A DNA stretch of 64,000 nt from NCBI RefSeq assembly GCF_023373525.1, contig NZ_CP097218.1:1612001-1676000 (forward strand), in the 5' to 3' direction. The notes under the pieces were generated by a model, which saw only the letters and a program-made list of their open reading frames with translations, was not told where the DNA came from and ran no database searches. Below, in pieces: positions 33,098-42,600 of this stretch. The position numbers and the translations under genes were made by a program. This DNA comes from Brachybacterium kimchii. Its GTDB lineage: Bacteria; Actinomycetota; Actinomycetes; Actinomycetales; Dermabacteraceae. Positions within the stretch are counted from its first letter, which is position 1. The number at the start of each line of letters is the position of its first letter.

Positions 33098-33217
33098 TCA
33101 AGCCGTCAGCCCCTTGGGTCGATAGACCCGCTCGTTCGAGAGAGCGGGCGCCGCGAGAAGGGCGGCGTCGGACCCGGTGAAGCCGATCGGCTCGATCTGC
33201 GTCTTCCATGTGGTCAT
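33098..33217 (-). CDS. Upstream ORF in the whiB7 leader
   Basis: This 39-codon ORF begins MTTWKTQIEPIGFTGSDAA and ends RPKGLTA. GGAAGGGGG lies about 9 bases before its ATG. It sits inside the long whiB7 5' leader, starting about 60 bases after the predicted transcription start and ending 101 bases before whiB7. Leader ORFs of this type let stalled ribosomes derepress whiB7 in Streptomyces and mycobacteria. The peptide itself is not recognised; translation here is inferred from position and ribosome-binding site. Confidence 0.6.
   Translation of the reverse strand: MTTWKTQIEPIGFTGSDAALLAAPALSNERVYRPKGLTA
33116..33148 (-). promoter_or_regulatory. Mutually exclusive hairpins in the whiB7 leader
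   Basis: On the plus strand GGGTC/GACCC (33116-33120 with 33125-33129) and CCCGCTC/GAGCGGG (33127-33133 with 33142-33148) share the bases 33127-33129, so only one can form. Both lie in the last third of the upstream ORF, where a stalled ribosome would decide between them. No U-tract follows, so the mechanism may be rho-dependent or translational. Confidence 0.5.
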
Positions 33218-33285
33218 TGACGACACCCCCTTCCTGTGCGCGCGCCCCGGTCTCCCGGACCACGTCGTGGACGATGAACGAGAAC

Positions 33286-33324
33286 AGACTACACGCCCTC
33301 GAGATCCACGACACCTATTTTTTG
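33286..33324 (-). promoter_or_regulatory. WhiB7-type promoter of whiB7
   Basis: On the minus strand GTGTCG (-35, 33309-33314) and TAGTCT (-10, 33286-33291) are 17 bp apart. An A/T tract, CAAAAAATAG (33315-33324), abuts the -35. An AT tract directly upstream of -35 is the site contacted by the WhiB7 AT-hook, so autoregulation is predicted. Transcription would start near 33279. Confidence 0.7.
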
Positions 33325-33343
33325 ACCTGCGGTTTCGTGCTGG

Positions 33344-35473
33344 TCAGCGGTGGCTCGCGAGGATCTGCAGGAGCTCCTCGCCGAAGCGCCGGCCCTTCAG
33401 CGGACCGACGCCGGGGACGTGCACGAGAGCGTCGAGGTCCGACGGCGCGCGCTCGGCGATCGCGGCGAGCGCGGCATCCGTGAGCACCGAGTACGCGGGG
33501 ACCCCGAGCTGTGCGCTGCGCTGGCGGCGCCACAGCCGCAGCTCGTCCAGCACGCTCTCGTCATGGCTCGGCGGGCAGGCGACATGTCGACCGAGTCGCT
33601 GCTCGCCGGGGGTGTCCAGGTTCTTTCCGCACGCACGGCACCTGCTGAACGTGGTGGCGCCGCGGCGGCCGGTACGGCGGGCCTGCGGCCCCTTCGCCGG
33701 CGTCCTCTCGGCGGGCTCGAGGAGCCCGTCGAGGAACCGCGAGGGTTTGCGGGAGCCGCGGGAGCCGGCGCTGCGGGCGGCGGCCCAGGAGATCGTCAGC
33801 AGGTCCTTCGCGCGAGTGAGCGCGACGTAGAAGAGGCGGCGCTCCTCCTCGACCTCGGCGGCGGTCTGCGCCATGGAGATGGGCAGCAGCCCGTCGCTCG
33901 CGCCGATGAGGAACACGATGGGCCATTCGAGGCCCTTGGCGGCGTGGACCGAGGCGAGGGTGACCCCGTCGACCGTGGGAGCGCTCTGCGCCTCCGCACG
34001 CTCCTCGAGCTCCCGCACCACCTCCGCGAGGGTCGCGCCGGGGCGGGCGATGATGGTGTCCGTGAGGCTGACCAGGGCGTTCAGCGAGTCCCAGCGCTCG
34101 CGCACGGCACCGGTGGTCTCCGGCGCCTGCGCGCTCCAGCCGAGCCCGCCCACCACGTCGCGGACGGCCCGCGCGGGATCCTCCGGCTGGACCCGGGCGG
34201 CGGCGCGCAGGGCGACCATGGCGCGGCGGATCTCCTGGCGCTCGAAGTACTTGTCGCCCCCGCGCACGAGGTAGCCGATGCCGCGGGCGGTGAGGGCCTG
34301 CTCGACCGCCTCGGACTGGCTGTTGGTGCGGAAGAGGACGGCGGCCTCCGCGGCGCTGCGCCCCTGGGAGACGAGGTCGGCGATGCGCTCGGCGACGCCC
34401 TCGGCCTCGGCGACGTCGTCGGGGTAGGACTCGATGACGGGCGGCGGGCCGTCCGCGCGCTGGGAGGCGAGGGTGAGGCGGTGGTCGCGTGTGCGCCCGC
34501 GCGCGCCGTCGAGCACGGTGTTGGCGAGGCGCACGATCTGCGGCGTGGAGCGGTAGTTGCGCTCCAGGCGGATCACCTGCGCGCCGCGGAACTCCTTGGG
34601 GAAGTCCAGCAGGTACGAGGCGCGTGCCCCGGCGAACGTGTAGATGGTCTGGGCCGCGTCGCCCACCACGCACAGGTCGCCGCTGGTCCCCAGCCACAGG
34701 CGCAGCAGGGAGTGCTGGAGGGCGGAGACGTCCTGGTACTCGTCCACCACGAAGTGCTTGTACTGGCCGTGGACCTCGCGGGCGACGTCGGGCCTCTCGG
34801 TGAGGAAGCCGACCATGTGCAGCAGGACGTCCTCGAAGTCGATGACGCCCTTCTCCTTCTTCACCTCCTCGTACTGGGTGAGGATGCGTGAGATCGACCG
34901 CGAGTCGAAGCCCGCGACGCCGGGCCGACGGGTCGTCGCGGCCGCCTCGGGGTAGCTCTCGGGCGTGAGCATCGAGACCCGCGACCACTCGACCTCGGAG
35001 ACGATGTCGCGCAGGGCGGCACGGTCCACGCTCATGTGCAGGCGCTGGCAGGCCTCCGCGACGCCCGGGTACTTGTTGGCCATGATCTCGGGCACGGGAC
35101 CGCCCACCACGCGCGGCCAGAAGTGGCGGAGCTGGCGCAGTGCCGCGGCGTGGAACGTGCGGGCCTGCACGGCGGGCACGCCCAGGTCGCGCAGGCGCGA
35201 GCGCATCTCCGCGGCGGCCTTCGCGGTGAAGGTCACCGCGAGCACGTGCCGGGGATTGAGCCGGCCGGTCATCACGCCGTAGGCGATGCGATGGGTGATC
35301 GCGCGGGTCTTGCCGGTGCCGGCACCGGCGAGCACGCACACGGGCCCGTCGAAGCTGCGGGCGACCTCCCGCTGCTCGGGGTCGAGCGCCTCGAGCACCG
35401 CCTCGGCGGTGAGCGGAGGGGCGGACTCGTCCACGGGGCTCGTGGTGTCGGTGTCGGACTGGTGCGCGGTCAT
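33344..35473 (-). CDS. uvrD2: ATP-dependent DNA helicase UvrD2 (SF1, HRDC domain)
   Basis: This 709-aa superfamily-1A helicase has Walker A VLAGAGTGKTRAITH, motif Ia TFTAKAAAEMRSRL, motif II VVDEYQDV, motif III VVGDAAQTIYTFAGA and motif VI FYVALTRAKDLL. It ends in a zinc-knuckle linker and an HRDC domain (last 75 residues), the layout of mycobacterial UvrD2. The linker reads CRAC ... HVAC, so one of the four usual cysteines is replaced by His, which may still bind zinc. It acts in DNA repair and replication. The gene lies between whiB7 and nudC, as Rv3198c does. Confidence 0.95.
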   Translation of the reverse strand: MTAHQSDTDTTSPVDESAPPLTAEAVLEALDPEQREVARSFDGPVCVLAGAGTGKTRAITHRIAYGVMTGRLNPRHVLAVTFTAKAAAEMRSRLRDLGVPAVQARTFHAAALRQLRHFWPRVVGGPVPEIMANKYPGVAEACQRLHMSVDRAALRDIVSEVEWSRVSMLTPESYPEAAATTRRPGVAGFDSRSISRILTQYEEVKKEKGVIDFEDVLLHMVGFLTERPDVAREVHGQYKHFVVDEYQDVSALQHSLLRLWLGTSGDLCVVGDAAQTIYTFAGARASYLLDFPKEFRGAQVIRLERNYRSTPQIVRLANTVLDGARGRTRDHRLTLASQRADGPPPVIESYPDDVAEAEGVAERIADLVSQGRSAAEAAVLFRTNSQSEAVEQALTARGIGYLVRGGDKYFERQEIRRAMVALRAAARVQPEDPARAVRDVVGGLGWSAQAPETTGAVRERWDSLNALVSLTDTIIARPGATLAEVVRELEERAEAQSAPTVDGVTLASVHAAKGLEWPIVFLIGASDGLLPISMAQTAAEVEEERRLFYVALTRAKDLLTISWAAARSAGSRGSRKPSRFLDGLLEPAERTPAKGPQARRTGRRGATTFSRCRACGKNLDTPGEQRLGRHVACPPSHDESVLDELRLWRRQRSAQLGVPAYSVLTDAALAAIAERAPSDLDALVHVPGVGPLKGRRFGEELLQILASHR

Positions 35474-35603
35474 CGCCTCCCAGTCTGCCAGCGCCCACCG
35501 ACGCGCGAGGACGCGCTGTGGACCGCGACCCCCTGGGGAGGGACCGCGGGGACCCTCCGTCGGGAGCGTCCGGGATCAGACCTCGTCGACGGAGCGGCGG
35601 GGA

Positions 35604-36524
35604 TCAGCCCTCGTCGATGGGCCCGCCGTACCAGTCCTCGACCAGCGCCCGACCGACGGACGCGACGTTCGGCACCTGGATCTCGCCCGCGGCGACCGCG
35701 GCGGTGAGCTCCTCGCGCGTGAACCAGCGGGCGGAGGCGAGCTCGCCGTCGGCCAGCACGATCTCCTGCCCGTCGGCCGCCCAGGCGCGGAAGGCGAGCA
35801 TCAGGGAGCGCGGGAAGGGCCAGGGCTGGGAGCCGACGTACTCGACCTCCTCGACGACGAGCGAGACCTCCTCGGCGACCTCGCGGGAGACGGCCGCCTC
35901 GATCGTCTCCCCCGGTTCGACGAAACCCGCGAGCACGGAGTGGAACCCGCTGCGGAAGCTCGCGTTGCGCGCCAGCAGCAGGCGGTCCTGCTCGTCCCGG
36001 ACCGCCATGATCACGGCCGGGTCGGTGCGTGGGAAGTGCTCGGTGCCGTCCTCGCTGCAGACCAGCACCCATCCGCCCAGTCGCGCCTCGAGCAGCGCCC
36101 CGCACAGGGGGCAGTGGCGCATCGAGCGGTGCCAGGAGCCCATTGCGGCCGCGGCGACGGCGAGCGCGGCGTCCTCGGGCCCGAGGTCGCCGACCACGCG
36201 CCGCAGGTCGCGCATGTCGCGGCCCGGATCGTCGAGCTCGGCGCTGGGCTCGGGGAGCTCGACGGCGATGATGCGCCTGCCGTCGCGCTCACCGAGGTAG
36301 ACGGCCGAGGCGCTCTGGTGGCCGCGAGGATCGACGTCCTCGAGGGCGGGGAGCAGGCGGCCCTCGCCGTCCTCGATCATGCTGGCCGCGCCCGAGCGGG
36401 TCACCAGGTAGGAGGCGTCCTCCCCCGCGTCGAGCACGTGCGGGTCGGAGCGGCGCAGCGCACCACGATCCAGATCATGTCGGGTCAGAGGGGTCTGCAG
36501 CTGGGGTCCGCGCACTCGCACCAT
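35604..36524 (-). CDS. nudC: NAD(+) diphosphatase / NAD-cap hydrolase NudC
   Basis: This 306-aa NUDIX enzyme hydrolyses NAD(H) and NAD caps of RNA to NMN and AMP ends. The zinc ribbon HCPLCGALLEARLGGWVLVC comes first, then the Nudix box GFVEPGETIEAAVSREVAEE, and after it the NudC signature SQPWPFPRSLML. ATG 36524 is preceded at 6 bases by a TACGCT -10 box, without a Shine-Dalgarno. It is divergent from the phosphotransferase-like gene and 130 bases upstream of uvrD2, matching Rv3199c next to Rv3198c. Confidence 0.95.
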   Translation of the reverse strand: MVRVRGPQLQTPLTRHDLDRGALRRSDPHVLDAGEDASYLVTRSGAASMIEDGEGRLLPALEDVDPRGHQSASAVYLGERDGRRIIAVELPEPSAELDDPGRDMRDLRRVVGDLGPEDAALAVAAAAMGSWHRSMRHCPLCGALLEARLGGWVLVCSEDGTEHFPRTDPAVIMAVRDEQDRLLLARNASFRSGFHSVLAGFVEPGETIEAAVSREVAEEVSLVVEEVEYVGSQPWPFPRSLMLAFRAWAADGQEIVLADGELASARWFTREELTAAVAAGEIQVPNVASVGRALVEDWYGGPIDEG

Positions 36525-36530
36525 GTGATC

Positions 36531-36641
36531 AGCGTAGAGCCATCTCACACCCGGGCGCCGACGCGTCCGCGAGCTCGTGCGCGCGCATCGAGGGTGCACC
36601 GTGTGTCCCGCCGCTGCTCCCAGCCGACGGCCGGGTACGGT
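36531..36641. promoter_or_regulatory. Divergent leaderless promoters of nudC and the APH-like gene
   Basis: On the minus strand TACGCT (36531-36536) ends 6 bases before ATG 36524. On the plus strand TACGGT (36636-36641) ends 6 bases before GTG 36648. No Shine-Dalgarno precedes either gene. Confidence 0.6.
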
Positions 36642-36647
36642 GGATCC

Positions 36648-37850
36648 GTGCGCCACAACTCCTACTCCCTGGCAGCCTTCGCCGCCGCCTCGGTCCCCGG
36701 CTTCGAGCCCGCGCGGACCGTGGCGATCCCGACCCCGCAGGACGACGTCGACGTCGCCGGGGTCATCAGCCAGGAGGGGCGCAAGGTCCTCGTGACCTGC
36801 CCGCGCACCACGGCCGGCGGCGTGCGCCTCGAGAAGGAGCTCAGCATCTCCGGCGCCCTCGCCCAGCACACGCTGAGCGACCTGGTGCCCGCCGTGCTCG
36901 GATCCGTGAAGCTGCCCGAGGGCGGCCGCGCCGCCGTCACGGAGGTCCACGAGGGCTCCCCGCTGCTGCTGGACCTCCTGGACCGCGACCGCGCCCTGGT
37001 CACCTCGCTCGGCGAGGTCATCGCCCGGATCCACCGCGTCCCCGCGCACGTGGTCGAGACCGTCGGCGCCGAGGCGTACACCGCGCAGGCGCTGCGCGAG
37101 GCCCACCGCGCGCAGCTCGCCCGCGCCCGCGAGCTCGAGACGATCCCCACCGCCGTCCTCCAGCGCTGGGAGACCCTGCTGGCCGACGACGGCCTCTGGG
37201 ACCTCCAGCCCGTGGTCGTCCACGGCGACCTCTCCGAGGAGAGCCTGTACTTCCAGGGATCGAGGATCACGGGCGTGCGCGGCTGGGACGCCGCCCGCAT
37301 CGGCGATCCGGCCGACGATCTCGCCTGGCTCGCCTCCGCACTGGAGTCGGAGGCCTTCGACGACCTGTTCTCCGCCTACCGCAACGCCCTGGGCGCTCCC
37401 GTGCACCCGCGACTGCTCGAGCGCGCCCACGCCGTGGGCGAGTTCGCGGTGATCGACTGGCTGCTGCACGGCATCGAGGCCGAGGACGACGTCATCATCG
37501 AGGACGCCCGCGGGATGCTCCGCGACCTCGAGTCCGACCTCTCGCAGATCGCGAAGGACCAGGCCGAATCCGCCTACCACTCCCTGGACGTGCACGACGG
37601 CCTCGCCTCCGCGCCCTCCCCTCTCGCGTCGTCGGCCGCCTCGCCCGCGGATCCCGGCCCCGCGGCCTCGGCACCGGAGGAGCCGAGCCCCGAGGAACCG
37701 ATCCCCGAAGAACCGATCCGTGAGGAGCCGAGTCCCGAGGGTCCGGACTCCGAGGATCGGTCCCGGCAGTGGGACGCCGACGGGCGACCGGGCCGCCGCG
37801 GAGGCCCGTCGGGCGACGCGCCCGAGCCCGAGGACCCGCGGACCTTCTGA
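36648..37850 (+). CDS. Aminoglycoside-phosphotransferase-like protein, probably catalytically degenerate
   Basis: This 400-aa protein has a bilobal APH/kinase-like fold in residues 1-310. The catalytic loop is HGDLSEESLY (192-201): H192 and D194 are kept, but the Asn normally at 199 is Ser. The metal-binding ID-W segment reads VRGWDAARIGDP, with Gly212 at the usual Asp. The following GDPADDLAWL is conserved. The protein may therefore be a pseudokinase or bind substrate only. The last 90 residues are disordered, with an EEPxPEEP repeat. GTG 36648 was chosen for the TACGGT box 6 bases upstream. Homologues beside nudC/uvrD2 occur in other Micrococcales; the function is unknown. Confidence 0.8.
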   Translation: MRHNSYSLAAFAAASVPGFEPARTVAIPTPQDDVDVAGVISQEGRKVLVTCPRTTAGGVRLEKELSISGALAQHTLSDLVPAVLGSVKLPEGGRAAVTEVHEGSPLLLDLLDRDRALVTSLGEVIARIHRVPAHVVETVGAEAYTAQALREAHRAQLARARELETIPTAVLQRWETLLADDGLWDLQPVVVHGDLSEESLYFQGSRITGVRGWDAARIGDPADDLAWLASALESEAFDDLFSAYRNALGAPVHPRLLERAHAVGEFAVIDWLLHGIEAEDDVIIEDARGMLRDLESDLSQIAKDQAESAYHSLDVHDGLASAPSPLASSAASPADPGPAASAPEEPSPEEPIPEEPIREEPSPEGPDSEDRSRQWDADGRPGRRGGPSGDAPEPEDPRTF

Positions 37851-38182
37851 GCCCGGCCGGACCGTCCACATCGACCGGCTCCGCCCGGTCCCTCTCGCCG
37901 TGCACCGTCCCGGATCGGGCGCACGCGCCCTCCGCATGACCCGTCGGCCCCGACGCCTCCGCTCACCGACGGACGGATTCGCGACCATGGTCTGATCCCC
38001 CGGGCGCCGCGTGGTGGTGTGCTCGTACTCGTGCAGTCGACGCCGTCCGCTCCTGCCCCGGGATCCTCCGTCATCGGGATCGTCCCGCCCCGGGATCCGG
38101 CCCTGCCGACTGTCCCTGCCCGAACGGGCGGGTCCGGTGCGCGCCGCGCACTCCTCGAGAACGCGAGAGGCAGACAACGATC
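37851..38182. other. 332-base noncoding gap
   Basis: The gap holds two copies of CCCCGGGATC (about 38057 and 38090) and no recognisable gene, hairpin terminator or clear promoter. GAGAGGC about 12 bases before ATG 38183 is the only candidate ribosome-binding site for the oxidase downstream. Confidence 0.5.
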
Positions 38183-39640
38183 ATGCGATCCCTGAACCGT
38201 CGAGAACTGCTGGGAGGCGGCATCGGGCTCGCCGCCGCGACCGCCGCCACGCTCGGGAGCACCGCCCCGGTGCTCGCCGAGGGCTCCGCGAAGGGCCTGG
38301 GCCCGAAGAACTGGGAAGCCCTGGACGACGAGCTGAGCGGCAGCGTGCTGCTGCCCGATGACGACGACTACGCCACGGACAAGAAGCTGTTCAACCCCGC
38401 CTTCGACTCCCGCAGTCCGACCGCGGTGATCCGTCCCCGCTCCCGCGGCGACGTGGAGCGCGTCATGGAGTTCGTCCGGGTCCACGGCCTGAAGGTCTCG
38501 GCGCGCGGCGGCGGGCACTCGTACGTCGGCGCGTCCGCCGCCGACGACACCGTGGTCCTCGACCTGCGCGACTACCACGGCATCTCCTACTCCTCGAGCT
38601 CGAAGCACGTGACCATCCAGGCGGGCGCGGACCTGTACTCCGTGCACGAGGCGCTCTCCGCGCACGACCGCATGATCCCGACGGGCACCTGCCCGACGGT
38701 GGGCGCCGTGGGGCTCGCGCTCGGCGGCGGCATCGGGGTCGACACCCGCCGGTACGGGACCACGAGCGACTCGCTGGTCTCCGCCCATGTGGTGCTGCCC
38801 GACGGGAGGACCGTCACCGCCTCCGCGGACTCCCGCCCGGACCTGTTCTGGGCGCTGCGCGGCGGCGGAGGCGGACTGAACGGCGTGGTCACCGACCTCA
38901 CCTTCGCCACGCATCCCCTCCATTCGCAGGCCAGCTTCGCCATGGCCTTCGCGGACTCGGACGCGGAGGAGGTCATCACCGGATGGGCGTCGTGGCTGAA
39001 GTCCTCGGACGGCAGCCGCTGGGCGAGCGTGAAGATCAGCACCGACGGGCACGGCACGATGAAGGTGAACGTGATCGGCGTCGCCGATGCCGACGACGCC
39101 CGGGACGCCGTGAACTCGCTCGCGAAGGCCACAGGCGCCCGGCCCGACAGCGCGACGTACAAGTCCCGCTCCCACATGGATCTCGTCGACTACCTGGGCG
39201 GCGGGAGCTCCTCGGACCGCGAGGTCTTCGCCGCGGGCACCGACGTGCTGCGCAGCGTCGGCTCGAGCACGGCCGAGGCGATCGTCGCGGCCGTGAAGAA
39301 GCGCTCGACGGCCGGGCAGAAGACCGCCGCGATCCTCGATCCCCTCGACGGCGCCGTCCACGACGTGGAGCGCTCCGGCACCGCCTTCCCGTGGCGCTCG
39401 CAGACCGCTTCGCTGCAGTGGTACGCGAGCCTGACCTCCACCTCGGGCCTCGAGGACGCGAGGGCATGGGTCGAGGCCTCGCACGAGGGCGTCGACTCCG
39501 CCAGCAGCGGCGGGTACGTCAACTACCTCGAACCCGGTGACAGCGCGGAGCGCTGCTTCGGCGAGAACGCCGCGAAGCTCGCGCGGATCCGCGAGCACTA
39601 CGACCCCAGCCACAGGATCACCTGCGGGCTCGAGGTGTGA
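38183..39640 (+). CDS. Secreted bicovalent-FAD oxidase (BBE-like)
   Basis: This 485-aa exported flavoprotein of the PCMH/berberine-bridge-enzyme-like family oxidises an alcohol or sugar with O2. The N-terminus NRRELLGGGIGLAAATAA with cleavage near VLAEG is a Tat signal. The FAD domain has RGGGHSYVG with His112, and GTCPTVGAVGLALGGG with Cys170, the two residues that attach FAD covalently. The C-terminal berberine-bridge motif is YVNYLEPG ... CFGENAAKLARIREHYDP. The substrate is unknown. It stands alone, ending 9 bases from the convergent adnB stop. Confidence 0.9.
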   Translation: MRSLNRRELLGGGIGLAAATAATLGSTAPVLAEGSAKGLGPKNWEALDDELSGSVLLPDDDDYATDKKLFNPAFDSRSPTAVIRPRSRGDVERVMEFVRVHGLKVSARGGGHSYVGASAADDTVVLDLRDYHGISYSSSSKHVTIQAGADLYSVHEALSAHDRMIPTGTCPTVGAVGLALGGGIGVDTRRYGTTSDSLVSAHVVLPDGRTVTASADSRPDLFWALRGGGGGLNGVVTDLTFATHPLHSQASFAMAFADSDAEEVITGWASWLKSSDGSRWASVKISTDGHGTMKVNVIGVADADDARDAVNSLAKATGARPDSATYKSRSHMDLVDYLGGGSSSDREVFAAGTDVLRSVGSSTAEAIVAAVKKRSTAGQKTAAILDPLDGAVHDVERSGTAFPWRSQTASLQWYASLTSTSGLEDARAWVEASHEGVDSASSGGYVNYLEPGDSAERCFGENAAKLARIREHYDPSHRITCGLEV

Positions 39641-39649
39641 CGACGGGCG

Positions 39650-42600
39650 CTACGGACGCCCAGGCGACGGCGAGCCCGTCGGCGGGGCGTCCGTCGGCGG
39701 GGCGTCCGTCGGCGCGTCCCCCTCGGCGAGGAGCATGTGCTCGAGGGCCTGGCGCGACGGGTGTCGGCGCACCTCGTCGGTCTTCCCGGCGGCGACGTAG
39801 AAGAACACGGTGCGGATCCGCGACAGCGGGAGGCCCGTGCGCTCGTGCCAGGCCAGGCGGTAGACCGAGAGCTGCAGGGCGCGGGCGCGCCGACGGGCCC
39901 CGCTGGGCGGCGCCCCGGTCTTCCAGTCCAGGATGACCACGCCGTCCTCGGAGTCCGGATCGGGGAACACGGCGTCGATGACGCCGCGGATCGCGAGCGG
40001 ACCGATGCGCGTGGTCACCGGCTCCTCCACGGCGATCGGCACCTGCTGGGCGTAGGGCGAGCGCTCGAAGGCCTCGCGCATGCGGGCCAGCGCCTCGGCG
40101 TCCGAGAGCTCCCCGTCGGCCGTGGCCCCGGGGTCTCCGTCGGCCGCATCCGCGAGCGGGCCGTCCTCGAGGTCGGCGAGCTCGGTGAGGTCCTCGAGGT
40201 CCAGGAGCGCACCGCCCTCGAGTCGCTGCTCGAGCCACGCGTGGAAGGCGGTGCCGCGGCGGGCCGAGCGCGAGGGCCGACGGGGCAGCGGCCGCAGCAT
40301 CGACCGCGCCGCCGCCTGCGGATCCTGCGCGCGGGCGACGATCTGGGAGGCCGAGAGCCGTGCGGGCGAGCGCACCGTGAGCTGTGCACGGCGCTCCGCG
40401 AGATCCGCGAGGACCCGGCGGGTCTGCTCGGCCAGGGCGGCGTCCTCGGGGAGCTCCGGGAGTCGGCCGTCGGCCGCGGCGCGCACGAGCGCCTCGGCGT
40501 CGGCGCGCCGGCGCTCGGCCTCCCCGGGCGCGGGAGGCCAGGAGGCCTCGAACAGCCGCGCGTCCAGCGGGTTCTTCTCGGGGACGTCCTCGATCTCCTG
40601 GAAGCGCTCGGGAACCAGGGGCAGCGTCTCGCGCAGGTAGCGCGAGCGCGGCCGGGGCCTGGCCGCCCCGGTGCGCCACGCGCACGAGCTGAGCAGCAGG
40701 TCCTCCCGGGCACGGGTGACCGCGACGTACATCAGCCGCCGGTCCTCGCGCAGCGTCTCCTCGCCCTGGGCGAAGCGGAACTCCTGGACCAGGGACTCGG
40801 CATCGACCTGGGTGTCGGCGCTCGCCCAGTCGAGCTGCGGCAGGATGTCGGCGTCCCCGCGCAGGGAGCTGGGGATCGAGGCCTCGGCGAGCTTCCCGGT
40901 CCACCCGGAGTCCGCCACGCGCACGCTGCCGTCCTCGGTCGTCTTCGCGCGGCGAAGGTCGTAGGACGGGACGGAGCCCTCGCTGAGGCCCGCGACCGCG
41001 ACCAGGTCCCATTCGAGGCCCTTGGCGGAGTGCATGGTGACCACCGTGATCGCGTCGGGGTCGGGATCGGCCTGACCCGCTCCCATGGCGAGTCCCGCCT
41101 CCTGGTCCTCGCTGATCTCGAGCAGCGCGAGGAAGGGGCCCAGGCCCGGTCGCTGGGCGGTGCGCTCGAAGGCGGCCGCGTGCTCGCGCAGCGCCGGGAG
41201 TCCGCCGAGGGGCGGGTCGGTGGGCGACTGGGAGAGCAGGGTGAGGTCGAGGTCGAGCGCGCGCACGGCCTCCTGGATGAGGTCGGGCAGCGGGAGCGCC
41301 AGGCGGCGGCGCAGGCTGCGCAGGATCCCCTGCAGATCGCGCAGGCGCTCGCGGGCGGTGGAGCTGAGGGAGCGGCCGTCGGGATCGGTCCAGTCCGGGG
41401 CGGGGAGATCGTCGACGGCGTCGATGAGAGTCATCTCGTCGGCCCCGTCGGCCGCTCCGATGCCCGTCGCGCCGACGCCCGCCGCGCTGCTGCGGTCCGT
41501 CGCGTCCGCGCCCGCGGCGGCGCGACGACGCCGCGCCGCGAGCTGCTCGCGCCAGCGTCCGAGCACGGACATGTCGCGCGCACCCAGGCGGAAGCGGGGC
41601 CCGGCGAGCAGACGCATGAGCCAGTCGCCGCGGCCGGGGTCGTGGACGCATTCGAGGAGGGCGCGCACGTCGGCCACCTCGGGCCGGTCCAGGAGACCGC
41701 CCAGGCCCATGACCTGCACGGGGAGTCCTGCCTCCTCGAGAGCCTCGACGATCGGAGGGATCTGCTTGCGCGCACGCACGAGCACGGCGGCGCTCGGCAG
41801 CGGCTCCGAGGCCGGCCCGCCCTCTCCCGCGGCACCGGACGGGTGGACCCTCGCGTCCGTCGCGTCGCCTGCCCGACCGCGCCGCGCGAGGATCCAGCGG
41901 GCGATCGCGCGCGCCTCGGAGCGCTCGTCGGCGGCCTCGTGGACGTGCACCGTCCCCTCGCCGGCGCCCGGGCGCACCTGCAGCTCGGGGATCGTGATCG
42001 CCGTCGAGGCGCTGCGCAGCGGGGCGGCGATGCGGTTGGCGACGTCGAGGACGGCGCGGTCGTTCCGCCAGGAGGTCGACAGGGTGCGCTGCAGGACCGG
42101 CGCTTCGGCGGCGCCCGGCGCGCCCGTGGCGCCCGGGGCCGTCGGCGTCGCGAAGGCTCGCGCGAAGCCGTCGAGGGAGGCGGCCGAGGCGCCGCGCCAT
42201 CCGTAGATCGCCTGCTGCGGGTCGCCGACGGCGCAGGCGGCGTGGCCCGGCCCGAAGAGGTCCGCGAGCATGCGCAGCTGGGCGACCGACGTGTCCTGGA
42301 ACTCGTCGAGCAGCACCACGGGGTGGAGTTCGCGGGCCAGACGACCGGCCTCGGGCACCTCGCGGGCGATGCGCGCGGCCAGGTACACCTGATCCGAGAA
42401 CTCCAGGGCGCTGCGCTCGGTGCGGATCGCCGCGAAGCGCTCGAGCAGAGGGATCAGCTCGAGACGCTGCTCGCACGCGGAGATGACGCCGGCGACGTCC
42501 TTGGGCGTCGTGCGTCGGCGTCCGCTGATCTGGAGGGGGATCTGGCTGAGATGGTCGCGGATCGCGCGCAGCTCGGCGGCGAGCTCCTCGGGTCCGACGA

